Positions 8,923 through 16,847 of a DNA stretch of 64,000 bases are shown here, in pieces. This DNA is from Paraburkholderia sp. Lineage in GTDB: Bacteria; Pseudomonadota; Gammaproteobacteria; Burkholderiales; Burkholderiaceae. How positions within the stretch are numbered: position 1 is the first letter of the stretch; every line of letters begins with the position of its first letter. The position numbers and the translations under genes are program-made. Below the pieces are notes generated by a model, which worked only from the letters and a program-made list of their open reading frames with translations, was not told the DNA's origin and ran no database searches. Location: positions 124,001-188,000 of the forward strand of contig NZ_JAMXLH010000050.1 of the NCBI RefSeq assembly GCF_024281035.1, read 5' to 3'.

Positions 8923-9094
8923 GGGCCTCGTTGCGCCTTCGAGTGCAGCGAACACCCTGAACATTGGCAGACAGAGACACGCGGACTAATCGACCGAAAA
9001 TAGAGACCGAATCGAAAAACAGCGAATTCACTGAATCCAAACTTGATGAAGAAACCGGGTGCAACGTCACACTGAAGCCCCGGCGGAGAACGCG

Positions 9095-9421
9095 ATGAAC
9101 AGCAATACCCTCGTAACTTTCACCGCGAGGGACGCCAAGACCCGTTTCGGCGAGGTCCTGGACGAGGCGTTGGGCCACCCCGTGGGTATTACTCGCCACG
9201 ACAGGCTCACGGCGTACGTGGTATCGAGGCGCGACTTCGATAACCTGCGCAATCGCGTCCAGGAGCTTGAGGATAAGTTGTGGCTTATCCAGGCCGAGGC
9301 CGCCCGCGAGGAAGGTTATGCGAGCGACGACGAGGTTGCGGCGTTCCTGCGTGATGCCCGGAACTCAGGAAATGAATCTAAAGATGACGAAGCAGGCGCA
9401 GAAAGCCTGCCAAAGCCTTGA
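9095..9421 (+). CDS. Phd/YefM-type antitoxin
   Basis: This is a 108-residue protein whose N-terminal half matches the Phd/YefM DNA-binding antitoxin fold: FTARDAKTRFGEVLDEAL, then PVGITRHDRLTAYVVSRRDFD. The remainder is acidic and charged, as expected for a disordered toxin-binding tail. An in-frame GTG lies 12 codons upstream, but the ATG at 9095 has a GGAG ribosome-binding site eight bases before it and gives the usual N-terminus. It overlaps the toxin gene by 50 bases. It probably neutralises the RelE-like toxin and represses the operon through the 42-bp palindrome. Confidence 0.85.
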   Translation: MNSNTLVTFTARDAKTRFGEVLDEALGHPVGITRHDRLTAYVVSRRDFDNLRNRVQELEDKLWLIQAEAAREEGYASDDEVAAFLRDARNSGNESKDDEAGAESLPKP

Positions 9422-9644
9422 TGCAAAGCAGTATCGACAGGTCGTTTCCGCAATCCTCGGGCTTCTGAAGAACCCGGAACCCCACGACAGTCAGCCGATG
9501 AAGGGGGCGACCCGAGGCGAGCGGCGTGTGGACGCAGGCGAATACCGCGTCATTTATGCCATCGAGGGCGAAACCGTCGATGTGCTTGTGGTCGGTAAGC
9601 GTAACGGCGACGAGGTGTACAAAATCTGGGAACGGATGTCGTAA
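9372..9644 (+). CDS. RelE/ParE-family toxin
   Basis: This 90-residue protein carries the RelE/ParE core: a helical N-terminus, LLKNPEPHDSQPMKG, then GEYRVIYAIEGETVDVLVVGKRNGDEVYK, the diagnostic strand pair. The presumed role is mRNA interference on the ribosome (RelE) or gyrase inhibition (ParE); the sequence does not decide which. The start at 9372 (MNLKMTKQ) has an AGGAA just upstream; 9384 is an alternative. The long overlap with the antitoxin implies translational coupling. Base composition is visibly less GC-rich than in the neighbouring genes, which hints at acquisition. Confidence 0.82.
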   Translation: MNLKMTKQAQKACQSLDAKQYRQVVSAILGLLKNPEPHDSQPMKGATRGERRVDAGEYRVIYAIEGETVDVLVVGKRNGDEVYKIWERMS

Positions 9645-9679
9645 AGGTGGGGCGCTTCGGCGCGCCCGGATTGCTGACG

Positions 9680-9716
9680 AACCCCATGTTTTTCGGAACA
9701 TGGGGTTTGTTTTTTG
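9680..9716 (+). terminator. Rho-independent terminator of the toxin-antitoxin operon
   Basis: AACCCCATGTT and AACATGGGGTT form a perfect 11-bp stem with a 6-base loop, followed by a T run. The entry sequence TGCTGACGAACCCCA is identical to that of the terminator upstream of the operon. Confidence 0.9.
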
Positions 9717-9721
9717 GGGCG

Positions 9722-9772
9722 CAGATTGCTGACAACCCCTCCGGTCGATAACGGGCGTTTGTCAGCAATCTG
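9722..9772. repeat. 14-bp perfect inverted repeat
   Basis: CAGATTGCTGACAA at 9722-9735 is the exact reverse complement of TTGTCAGCAATCTG at 9759-9772, with 23 bases between. TTGCTGAC in the left arm repeats the motif that leads into both neighbouring terminators. It lies between the toxin gene and the convergent dacB and may act as a terminator or be a remnant of a mobile or duplicated segment. Confidence 0.75.
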
Positions 9773-9826
9773 GACGGCTCTCGCGAAGCGTTTTTTTTCG
9801 TGCGACGCGTGCTGAACGAGGCCGCG

Positions 9827-11503
9827 TCAATGCGCGCCGCGGCGCTGGGCTTTCTTGCGGACGACATGCTTCGCCGCCCGCTTCGGATGGCGCTGCACGT
9901 ACATCGGCGCCTCTTCGGGCATGCCCTTGTAGACCCATTCGAGCAGCGCATCGTGCGCTTCGCGCGCGCCTGCCGCATGCGGGTCGTTGATAAGACTCAC
10001 GACGATCCACGTTTCGCCCGTCTGTGCCGCAACGTAGCCCGCGATCGCGCGCACGTCGCGCAGCGTGCCGGTCTTGATGTGCGCGTTGCCGTCCACAGGC
10101 GTATTGGTGAGGCGGTGGCGCATCGTCCCGTCGACGCCCGCGATCGGCAGCGAATCGACGAACGGCTGCGCGACCGGGCTCGCGTTCGCGGCCTGCAGCA
10201 GCGACGCGAGCGAAAGCGCGCTGATGTGCTCGTCGCGCGAGAGGCCGCAGCCGTTTTCGAGCGCGAGTTCGGGCGCGTAGACGCCGCTCTTGCGCAGGAA
10301 CGCCTTGACGGCGGCGGCAGCTTTCGTCGTGGTCGAGGGCGCCTTGCCTTCTACGGCGCCGAGCGTGAGAAACAGGTTGCGCGCCATCACGTTGTTGCTG
10401 AACTTGTTGATGTCGTGCACGACGTCGGCGAGCGGCGGGCTCTGATGGACCGCGATGAGGCGCGCGCCCGGCGGCACGACGCCTTCGCGCACGGTGCCGC
10501 TGAAGGTGCCGCCTGCCTGTTGCCACAGCGCGAGGAAGCCGTCGGTGAAGAACGTGGTGTGATCGACCGGCGCGGCCATGTTGAGCGTGCGCTCGCCACA
10601 GCGCGCGGCGTAGCCGCCGTCGAAGCTCGCGGTCACGGTGCCGTTCGCACCCGGTGCGATCTGCGGCGACGGCATCATGCCGGCGCATTTGCCGCCGTGC
10701 TCGCGGATGTGGTTGTCGATCTGCCATTGCGCGACTGGCGGCACGATGCTGATCGAGACGCCATCGGGCGACGGCGAGTACGTGAACGATACCGATTTGA
10801 ACGCGTACATCAGCGGATCGGGGCCGACGTTGTAGGGAGCCTCGACGTCGTCGTCGAACGGCGGCAGGTCGCGCGTCGAAGCGTCGAACTCGCTCTTGTC
10901 GAGCACGAGCGCGCCGTCGATATGCGCGATGCCCGCGGCGCGGATCTTCTGCGCGAGATCGATCAGCTCTTCGGGGACGAGTTTCGGGTCTCCCGTGCCC
11001 TTGATGTAGAGATTGCCGTGCAACGTGCCGTTCGCGTCGACCTCGCCATCGGTGAACGCGCTCGTGTGCCAGCGGTAGTCGGCGCCGAGCATCGCGAGGC
11101 CGGTCCACGTCGTGACGATCTTCATCGTCGAGGCGGGCATCATCGGCTGGCCCGCGTTGACGGCCACGCTCGGCTGGCGGTCGCCGATCTTTTCGATCAC
11201 CACGCTCACCGCCGAGAGCGGCACGTGCGCGCGCTCGAGGCCCGCCATCACGGAGGGCGGCAGCACGGTGCTCACGTTGACCGAAGGCAGGCGCGCGCCT
11301 TCCGGCTGCGCCTGCGCGGCGGGCATGCCGAGGCTCGCCGCGGCCAGTGCGGCGCAGGCAAGGCGCAGGGCGAACACGGCGCGCACAGGTGCGGCTACGC
11401 GTGTAGCGGACGGCGCGCCTGTCATGCGCGCGGCGCGCGGCGTGACGGGACGCAACACGGGATGCAACAGGGTGCGAAGGCGGGACAGCGAAGCAGGGAG
11501 CAT
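9827..11503 (-). CDS. dacB: D-alanyl-D-alanine carboxypeptidase/endopeptidase (PBP4, peptidase S13)
   Basis: This periplasmic enzyme trims or cleaves peptidoglycan cross-links. From the ATG at 11503 it is 558 residues. A hydrophobic signal segment (FALRLACAALAAASL, ending PAAQAQ) sits at residues 44-66, after an unusually long basic N-terminus. The start may therefore be the downstream ATG at 11425. The serine-protease-like motifs of the S13 family are all present: STMK at about residues 125-128, SNN within KFSNNVMAR, and KTG within HIKTGTLRDV. The C-terminus is lysine/arginine-rich. It is divergent from the response regulator gene. Confidence 0.93.
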   Translation of the reverse strand: MLPASLSRLRTLLHPVLRPVTPRAARMTGAPSATRVAAPVRAVFALRLACAALAAASLGMPAAQAQPEGARLPSVNVSTVLPPSVMAGLERAHVPLSAVSVVIEKIGDRQPSVAVNAGQPMMPASTMKIVTTWTGLAMLGADYRWHTSAFTDGEVDANGTLHGNLYIKGTGDPKLVPEELIDLAQKIRAAGIAHIDGALVLDKSEFDASTRDLPPFDDDVEAPYNVGPDPLMYAFKSVSFTYSPSPDGVSISIVPPVAQWQIDNHIREHGGKCAGMMPSPQIAPGANGTVTASFDGGYAARCGERTLNMAAPVDHTTFFTDGFLALWQQAGGTFSGTVREGVVPPGARLIAVHQSPPLADVVHDINKFSNNVMARNLFLTLGAVEGKAPSTTTKAAAAVKAFLRKSGVYAPELALENGCGLSRDEHISALSLASLLQAANASPVAQPFVDSLPIAGVDGTMRHRLTNTPVDGNAHIKTGTLRDVRAIAGYVAAQTGETWIVVSLINDPHAAGAREAHDALLEWVYKGMPEEAPMYVQRHPKRAAKHVVRKKAQRRGAH

Positions 11504-11890
11504 GTGGAGCGTCGGATGAATACGGGCCGTGCAAAGGGCGCGCGGCAGGCGATGGGCACGATCGGTTGCCAACGCCTGGCCGCGCGCACGCGCGAATCTT
11601 GTGTGCCGCGCACCGCGTGACGTGATGCGCATCGTGCAAGCCGGGCGCGCATCGCAGCGCCGCGCGCCGCAAAAGCGACAATTGTAAAGACCTCGTGCGG
11701 CGCGCGCGCATCGAGCGGCGACAAAAACCCTGGTGCGTGCGCGAAAGCCGACCGGCGTGACGGTGGCGCGGCGGTGGCGCGGGGACGGCACGACGGTGGA
11801 GCGGGGGCCGGGGGCGCTAGAATGGACCCATCTGCCCCAATCCGGCGCCCGCTCCACCGTCACGCAGCGCCTCTTTGCCAATTCATTACG
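11504..11890. other. Intergenic region between dacB and the response regulator
   Basis: This 387-base divergent region must hold both promoters. It is very GC-rich and contains no convincing gene; open frames here are extensions of the flanking genes. No clear -35/-10 pair was identified. An ATTGTA at 11681 could be a minus-strand -10 (TACAAT) for dacB, but no good -35 accompanies it. Confidence 0.5.
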
Positions 11891-12553
11891 ATGCGAATAC
11901 TGCTTGTCGAAGATGACCGCATGATCGCCGAGGGCGTGCGTAAAGCGCTGCGCGGCGACGGCTTCGCGGTCGACTGGGTCGAGGACGGCGACGCCGCCAT
12001 CACCGCCGTGACCGGCGAATCTTACGATCTGCTGCTGCTCGATCTGGGCCTGCCGAGAAAGGACGGGCTCGACGTGCTGCGCACGCTGCGCGCGCGCGGC
12101 CTGGCACTCCCGGTGCTGATCCTCACGGCGCGCGATGCGGTTGCCGACCGCGTGAAGGGCCTCGACGCCGGCGCCGACGACTATCTCATCAAGCCCTTCG
12201 ATCTCGACGAACTCGGCGCGCGCATGCGCGCGCTGATCCGCCGCCAGTCGGGCCGCAGCGAGTCGATGATCCGCTACGGCACGATCACGCTCGATCCGGC
12301 GTCGCACCAGGTGACCCAGGACGGCGTGCCGATTGCGCTTTCGGCGCGCGAATTCGCGCTGCTCGAAGCGCTGCTCGCACGCCCGGGCGCGGTGCTCTCG
12401 AAGAACCAGCTCGAGGAAAAGATGTACGGGTGGGGCGAGGAGATCGGCAGCAACACGGTCGAAGTCTATATCCACGCTCTGCGCAAGAAGCTCGGCGCCG
12501 ACCTGATCCGCAACGTGCGCGGACTCGGTTACATGATCGCGAAGGAAGCGTGA
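11891..12553 (+). CDS. OmpR/PhoB-family response regulator (PmrA/QseB-like)
   Basis: This 220-residue transcription regulator has an N-terminal receiver domain (MRILLVEDD, phosphorylated Asp at residue 51 in LLLLDLGLP, TARDAV, conserved Lys in LIKPFDLDELGARM) and a C-terminal winged helix (SAREFALLEALL, EEIGSNTVEVYIHALRKKLG). The start at 11891 is the family N-terminus; the 39 codons upstream are unlikely to be translated. It is followed after seven bases by its sensor kinase. A PmrA-type direct repeat lies upstream of the protease gene that follows, suggesting that gene is a target. Confidence 0.93.
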   Translation: MRILLVEDDRMIAEGVRKALRGDGFAVDWVEDGDAAITAVTGESYDLLLLDLGLPRKDGLDVLRTLRARGLALPVLILTARDAVADRVKGLDAGADDYLIKPFDLDELGARMRALIRRQSGRSESMIRYGTITLDPASHQVTQDGVPIALSAREFALLEALLARPGAVLSKNQLEEKMYGWGEEIGSNTVEVYIHALRKKLGADLIRNVRGLGYMIAKEA

Positions 12554-12560
12554 CGCGCCG

Positions 12561-13862
12561 ATGAGTTCTATCCGGAAACAACTGCTTTTCTGGCTGCTCG
12601 CGATCGTCGTCGCGGGTGTCGTGCTGGCGGGCTGGCTGATCTATCGCCAGGCGCTGGCCGAAGCCAACGAACTGTTCGACTACCAGTTGCAGGAAATTGC
12701 CGACGCATTGCCCTCCGAGCCGTTCAGCGAGATTCTCAGCTCGCGCGACACCGGCAACGAGGGCATCGTCTTGCAGATCTGGAACCGCAACGGCGTGCTG
12801 ATGTATTACTCGCACCCGCGCGTGCCGCTCGCGCCGCGCACCGAACTCGGCTTCTCGACCGAGCGCACCGATCGCGGCGACTGGCGCGTGTATGGCGCGA
12901 TCGTCGGCGACAACTTCGTGCAGCTCGCGCAACCCGTCTCCGTGCGCAACCGTCTCGCGGCGAACGTCGCGCTGCGCACGCTGTGGCCGCTGATCGTGCT
13001 GCTGCCGTTTCTGGGACTTGCCGTCTGGCTCGTGGTGGGCCGCGGGCTCAAGCCGCTCGCGCGCGTCACGAATGCGCTCGATACGCGCCATCCCGAAGCG
13101 CTCGATCCGTTGCCCGAGCAACGGCTGCCGCGCGAAGTCACGCCGCTCGTGCGCGCGCTGAATGCGCTGCTCAACCGTCTCGCGCAGGCGCGCGACACGC
13201 AAAAGGCCTTCGTCGCCGATGCCGCGCACGAACTGCGCACGCCGCTCGCCGCGGTGCAGATCCAGGCGCAACTGGTTGCGCGCGCAAAGGACGACGAGAC
13301 GCGCCGCGAAGCGCTCGACGATCTGCAGGCGGGCGTGACGCGCGCGACGCGGCTTGCCGAACAGCTGCTCGCGCTCGCGCGCTCCGAACCGGACGGTCAT
13401 GTGTGCGCGCACGACGTCGATCTGCGCGTGCTGCTCGAAGATTGCGTGGCGTCGCGCGCGACTGTTGCGCAGCAGCGCGGCGTCGATCTCGGCATCGAGC
13501 AGAGCACCGATGCAACCGTGCACGGCGACGCCGACGCGCTGCGCGTGATGCTCAACAACCTGCTCGACAACGCCACGAAATACACGCCGGAAGGCGGGCG
13601 CGTCGACGTGGCGCTGCGCCTCGACGGCGGCCATCCGCTCGTGCGCATCGCCGATAGCGGGCCGGGCATTCCGGTCGCCGAGCGCGCGCGCGTGTTCGAC
13701 CGTTTCTACCGCGTCGGCGGGGGCGCTTCGCGGGCGCGCACGGACGTTTCCGGCACCGGCCTCGGGCTCGCGATCGTGCGCCGCATCGCGGATCAGCACA
13801 ACGCGACGATCACGCTCGGCGATTCGCCGGCGGGCGGTCTTCAGGTCGACGTGCGTTTCTGA
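12561..13862 (+). CDS. Two-component sensor histidine kinase (QseC/TctE-like)
   Basis: This is a 433-residue inner-membrane kinase. A first membrane helix at about residues 8-28 (LLFWLLAIVVAGVVLAGWLI) is followed by a periplasmic region of about 120 residues and a second helix near residues 146-166. The HisKA box (VADAAHELRTPLA) has the phospho-acceptor His at residue 223. ATP-binding motifs follow: N box NNLLDNATKY, G1 ADSGPGIP, F box and G2 GTGLGLAIV. It pairs with the response regulator encoded just upstream. The stimulus cannot be deduced; PmrB/QseC relatives sense cations or catechol-type signals. Confidence 0.92.
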   Translation: MSSIRKQLLFWLLAIVVAGVVLAGWLIYRQALAEANELFDYQLQEIADALPSEPFSEILSSRDTGNEGIVLQIWNRNGVLMYYSHPRVPLAPRTELGFSTERTDRGDWRVYGAIVGDNFVQLAQPVSVRNRLAANVALRTLWPLIVLLPFLGLAVWLVVGRGLKPLARVTNALDTRHPEALDPLPEQRLPREVTPLVRALNALLNRLAQARDTQKAFVADAAHELRTPLAAVQIQAQLVARAKDDETRREALDDLQAGVTRATRLAEQLLALARSEPDGHVCAHDVDLRVLLEDCVASRATVAQQRGVDLGIEQSTDATVHGDADALRVMLNNLLDNATKYTPEGGRVDVALRLDGGHPLVRIADSGPGIPVAERARVFDRFYRVGGGASRARTDVSGTGLGLAIVRRIADQHNATITLGDSPAGGLQVDVRF

Positions 13863-13897
13863 ACCCCGCGGCGCACTTTTTGCATGGGGGTCGCCGG

Positions 13898-13914
13898 ATT
13901 AAGACTCCTTTAAG
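13898..13914 (+). promoter_or_regulatory. PmrA-box-like direct repeat upstream of the protease gene
   Basis: ATTAAG and TTTAAG are separated by five bases, which fits the HTTAAD-N5-HTTAAD direct repeat bound by PmrA/BasR-type regulators. It is 66 bases before the protease ATG and 36 bases after the kinase stop. A weak -10 (TAGTCT at 13925) lies downstream, so the box would overlap the -35 region, the usual position for activation. Confidence 0.6.
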
Positions 13915-13979
13915 TGACGCCACGTAGTCTTTGTTCCGTCATAACACGCACAACACGTCCCCGCTTCAAGGAGTCCGCA

Positions 13980-15473
13980 ATGAACGCAAAAGTCTTAACT
14001 CGCAGTGCCGTGGCGATTGCCGTAGCCGCCGCGTTGTCGGCGGGCTATGTAGCCGGACGCCATGACGTTCCGACCCCGAACCTGGTTTCGTCGGCTCAGG
14101 CCGCGGCGCTGATGCCCGCGGAAGCCGCCGCCAAAACCGGCGTTCCCGATTTCTCCGGCCTCGTCGAGACCTTCGGGCCCGCAGTCGTCAACATCAGCGC
14201 CAAGCACATGGTCAAAGAGACCTCGATGCACGGCCGCGCGCAGCAACTGCCGATCGATCCGAACGATCCGTTCTACCAGTTCTTCAAGCACTTCTACGGC
14301 AACCACCCGGGCGCGGGCGACGGCAGCGGCGGCGAGTCCGACACGCCGAGCGCGAGCCTCGGTTCGGGCTTCATCATCAGCTCGGACGGCTACATCCTCA
14401 CGAACGCGCACGTCGTCGACGGTGCGAACGTCGTGACGGTGAAGCTCACCGACAAGCGCGAGTTCAAGGCGAAGGTCGTCGGCGCGGACAAGCAGTCGGA
14501 CGTCGCGGTGCTGAAGATCGACGCGAAGAGCCTGCCGACCGTGAAGATCGGCGATCCGCACCAGAGCAAGGTCGGCCAGTGGGTCGTGGCGATCGGCTCG
14601 CCGTACGGCTTCGACAACACCGTGACCTCGGGCATCATCAGCGCGAAGTCGCGCTCGCTGCCGGAGGAGAACTACACGCCGTTCATCCAGACCGACGTGC
14701 CGGTGAATCCGGGCAACTCGGGCGGACCGCTGTTCAATCTGCAGGGCGAAGTGATCGGCATCAACTCGATGATCTACTCGCAGACGGGCGGCTTCCAGGG
14801 CCTGTCGTTCGCCATTCCGATCGATGAGGCCATGAAGGTCAAGGACGACCTCGTCAAGACGGGCCACGTGAGCCGCGGCCGCCTCGGCGTGGCGGTGCAG
14901 TCGGTGAACCAGACGCTCGCCGATTCGTTCGGCATGGACAAGCCGCACGGCGCGCTCGTGAGCTCGGTCGACGCGGGTGGTCCCGCGGCGAAGGCGGGCC
15001 TGAAGCCCGGCGACGTGATCCTGTCGGTGAACGGCCAGCACGTGGACGATTCCACCGATCTGCCGGCGCTGATCGCCTCGATGAAGCCGGGCACGAAGGC
15101 CGACATTCAGCTGTGGCGCGACAAGTCGACGAAGACCGTGAGCGCGACGATCGGTGCGCTCACCGATACGAAGGTTGCCTCGGCCGATACGCACAACGCG
15201 CAGATGCAGGGCCGCCTCGGCGTCGCGGTGCGCTCGCTCACGCCGGACGAGAAGAGCAACGCGTCGGTCGATCACGGCGTGATCGTCGAACAGGCGGGCG
15301 GCGCGGCCGAGAACGCGGGCATCCAGCCGGGCGACGTGATCCTCGCCGTGAACGGCCGCGCGGTGACGAGCGCCGAGCAGCTCAAGGACATGATCACGCA
15401 TGCGGGCAAGAGCATTGCGCTGCTGATCCAGCGCGACAATGCGCAGATCTTCGTGCCGGTCGACCTTGGCTGA
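13980..15473 (+). CDS. DegP/DegQ/MucD-like periplasmic serine endoprotease (Do family)
   Basis: This 497-residue HtrA-type protease and chaperone degrades or refolds damaged envelope proteins. The N-terminus has a signal-like hydrophobic segment (SAVAIAVAAALSAGYVAG). The trypsin-like domain carries the catalytic triad: His in ILTNAHVVDG (about residue 144), Asp in SDVAVLKID (about 174) and Ser in NPGNSGGPLF (about 247). Two PDZ domains follow (about residues 300-395 and 405-495). The ATG at 13980 has AAGGAG upstream. Its position behind a two-component system with a PmrA-like box suggests an envelope-stress output of that system. The short sequence GGCTGATTC containing the stop codon is repeated just after it. 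Confidence 0.94.
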   Translation: MNAKVLTRSAVAIAVAAALSAGYVAGRHDVPTPNLVSSAQAAALMPAEAAAKTGVPDFSGLVETFGPAVVNISAKHMVKETSMHGRAQQLPIDPNDPFYQFFKHFYGNHPGAGDGSGGESDTPSASLGSGFIISSDGYILTNAHVVDGANVVTVKLTDKREFKAKVVGADKQSDVAVLKIDAKSLPTVKIGDPHQSKVGQWVVAIGSPYGFDNTVTSGIISAKSRSLPEENYTPFIQTDVPVNPGNSGGPLFNLQGEVIGINSMIYSQTGGFQGLSFAIPIDEAMKVKDDLVKTGHVSRGRLGVAVQSVNQTLADSFGMDKPHGALVSSVDAGGPAAKAGLKPGDVILSVNGQHVDDSTDLPALIASMKPGTKADIQLWRDKSTKTVSATIGALTDTKVASADTHNAQMQGRLGVAVRSLTPDEKSNASVDHGVIVEQAGGAAENAGIQPGDVILAVNGRAVTSAEQLKDMITHAGKSIALLIQRDNAQIFVPVDLG

Positions 15474-15677
15474 TTCCGGCTGATCCTGCGCCGTAGGGTT
15501 CTTTAGCGTCTGTTAGGGTCCGGCCGCGCGCCGGGCCGCTCACTTGCCGTCGTTATTCGCTGCCGCCGTTGGCCTCTGGCCCGGCGGCAGTGTCGTATGC
15601 GGCGTCCGCTCGCTTCGCGCACCAGGCACGCGAATTGCTCGTCTGTTCGTCGTAGTGGATGTGTAAGGAGTGGCACG

Positions 15678-16178
15678 ATGAAGACGTTCCGGAATTCGCG
15701 CCAAATCGCTTCGGCGGCTTCGGCGCTGCTGGCGGCGGTCGCGCTCGGCATCGCGGGCACGGCGGCGGCGCAGCAAAACAGTACGGGAGGCACTGTCGGC
15801 GGCTCGACCACCGACAACACGAGCGCGGGCAACGCCAACGGCACCGGCATGCCGCAAATCCAGCAACAGGGCGCGGTCTCGTACGTATCGGGCGGCGTCG
15901 GTCAGGACGAGTCGATGGCGCTGCGGCAGGCCGCGCGCCGCTGGCCGCTGTCACTGCGCTTCACCGGCACCGGCGGCAACTATCTCGCCGACATCCACGT
16001 GAAGATCGCGGACGCACACGGCACGAACGTGCTCGACACCACGTCGCTCGGGCCGTACATGCTCGTGAAGGTGCCGCCGGGCCGGTATTCGGTCCACGCG
16101 AGCTACTCGGGCGTCGCGAAAACGAGCGCGGTTACGGTCGGTTCGAGCGGCACCGCGCGTGCCTCGTTCACCTGGTGA
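15678..16178 (+). CDS. Secreted hypothetical protein with a carboxypeptidase-regulatory-like fold
   Basis: This 166-residue protein has a clear signal peptide (ASAASALLAAVALGIAGTAAA, cleavage near AAA-QQ). A Gly/Asn/Thr-rich linker of about 40 residues and a beta-rich C-terminal domain follow (RWPLSLRFTG, YLADIHVKIAD, GPYMLVKVPPGRYSVHASYSG). The last part resembles the carboxypeptidase regulatory/PEGA-like domains found in secreted proteins. The ATG at 15678 has AAGGAG ten bases upstream. The 204-base gap from the protease gene suggests a separate transcript. No function can be assigned. Confidence 0.75.
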   Translation: MKTFRNSRQIASAASALLAAVALGIAGTAAAQQNSTGGTVGGSTTDNTSAGNANGTGMPQIQQQGAVSYVSGGVGQDESMALRQAARRWPLSLRFTGTGGNYLADIHVKIADAHGTNVLDTTSLGPYMLVKVPPGRYSVHASYSGVAKTSAVTVGSSGTARASFTW

Positions 16179-16444
16179 ATACCCGGCAGCCCCGCTGGGC
16201 GGGGCGTGCGGGCCCGCACGCTCCGCATCGAAGTTCATACAAGGCGGCGAAGTTTCGCCGATAATGAAGCCATGAGCGGGTCGCGGCGCGCGCCGCGACC
16301 CGCTCAGGACCAAAAGCAGGAGCGGGGCCGAAAGCAAGAGTAAGAGCAAGAGCGGGGCGCCGCGGACGAACACAGGCGCGGCGTAGGCCCTCAGGCCGTG
16401 CACAGCGTAGGCGGGCACTGCCGCGACCATTCAGGGAGCCGGAT
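16179..16444. other. Intergenic region with purine-rich repeat
   Basis: No gene is evident in these 266 bases. A small GC-rich hairpin (GCCCCGC/GCGGGGC at 16189-16205) without a T run follows the secreted-protein gene. At about 16313-16358 the plus strand is almost pure purine with repeated GCAAGA-like units. Confidence 0.5.
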
Positions 16445-16810
16445 ATGGCGGTCAATCCAGACGCCGAACATCGCATCGATATCGTCGCCAACCGTCATCG
16501 CGTGCGCGTGATTCACGGCGGCATCACCATTGCCGACACGCTCTCGGCACTGACGCTCTCCGAAACCGGTTACCCGGATGTTTTCTATTTCCCGCGCGCC
16601 GACGTGAACATGGCGCGACTGGAACGTTCCACGCATACGACGCGTTGCCCGTACAAGGGCGAGGCGTCGTATTTTCATCTGCGCACGGAGGACACGCGTG
16701 TCGAAGATGTTGCGTGGAGCTACGAGGCGCCGCTCGCCGGCGTCGCAGGCATCAAGAACTTTGTGGCGTTTTACGCTTCGCGCGTAGACCGGATCGATCA
16801 GACATCCTGA
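16445..16810 (+). CDS. DUF427 domain protein
   Basis: This 121-residue protein is one copy of the DUF427 fold. The conserved stretches are VIHGGITIADTLSALTLSETGYPDVFYFPRADV (as separate strands), TRCPYKGEASYF and AWSYEAPL. The biochemical function of the family is not established. The ATG is preceded by a weak AGGGAG-like site. It is followed after 37 bases by an SRPBCC-family gene on the same strand, probably co-transcribed. Confidence 0.85.
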   Translation: MAVNPDAEHRIDIVANRHRVRVIHGGITIADTLSALTLSETGYPDVFYFPRADVNMARLERSTHTTRCPYKGEASYFHLRTEDTRVEDVAWSYEAPLAGVAGIKNFVAFYASRVDRIDQTS

Positions 16811-16847
16811 CCGGGACGAGCTACCGGGCGCTATCGTGGGAGCCGCC

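Noticed and set aside
8930..9094. Possible small gene or riboswitch in the toxin-antitoxin leader
   Set aside because: No start with a ribosome-binding site gives a convincing peptide, and no known riboswitch pattern could be recognised by eye.
9800..11620. 606-codon open frame on the plus strand across dacB
   Set aside because: It is the antisense shadow of dacB; dacB has all three S13 active-site motifs and a signal peptide on the minus strand.
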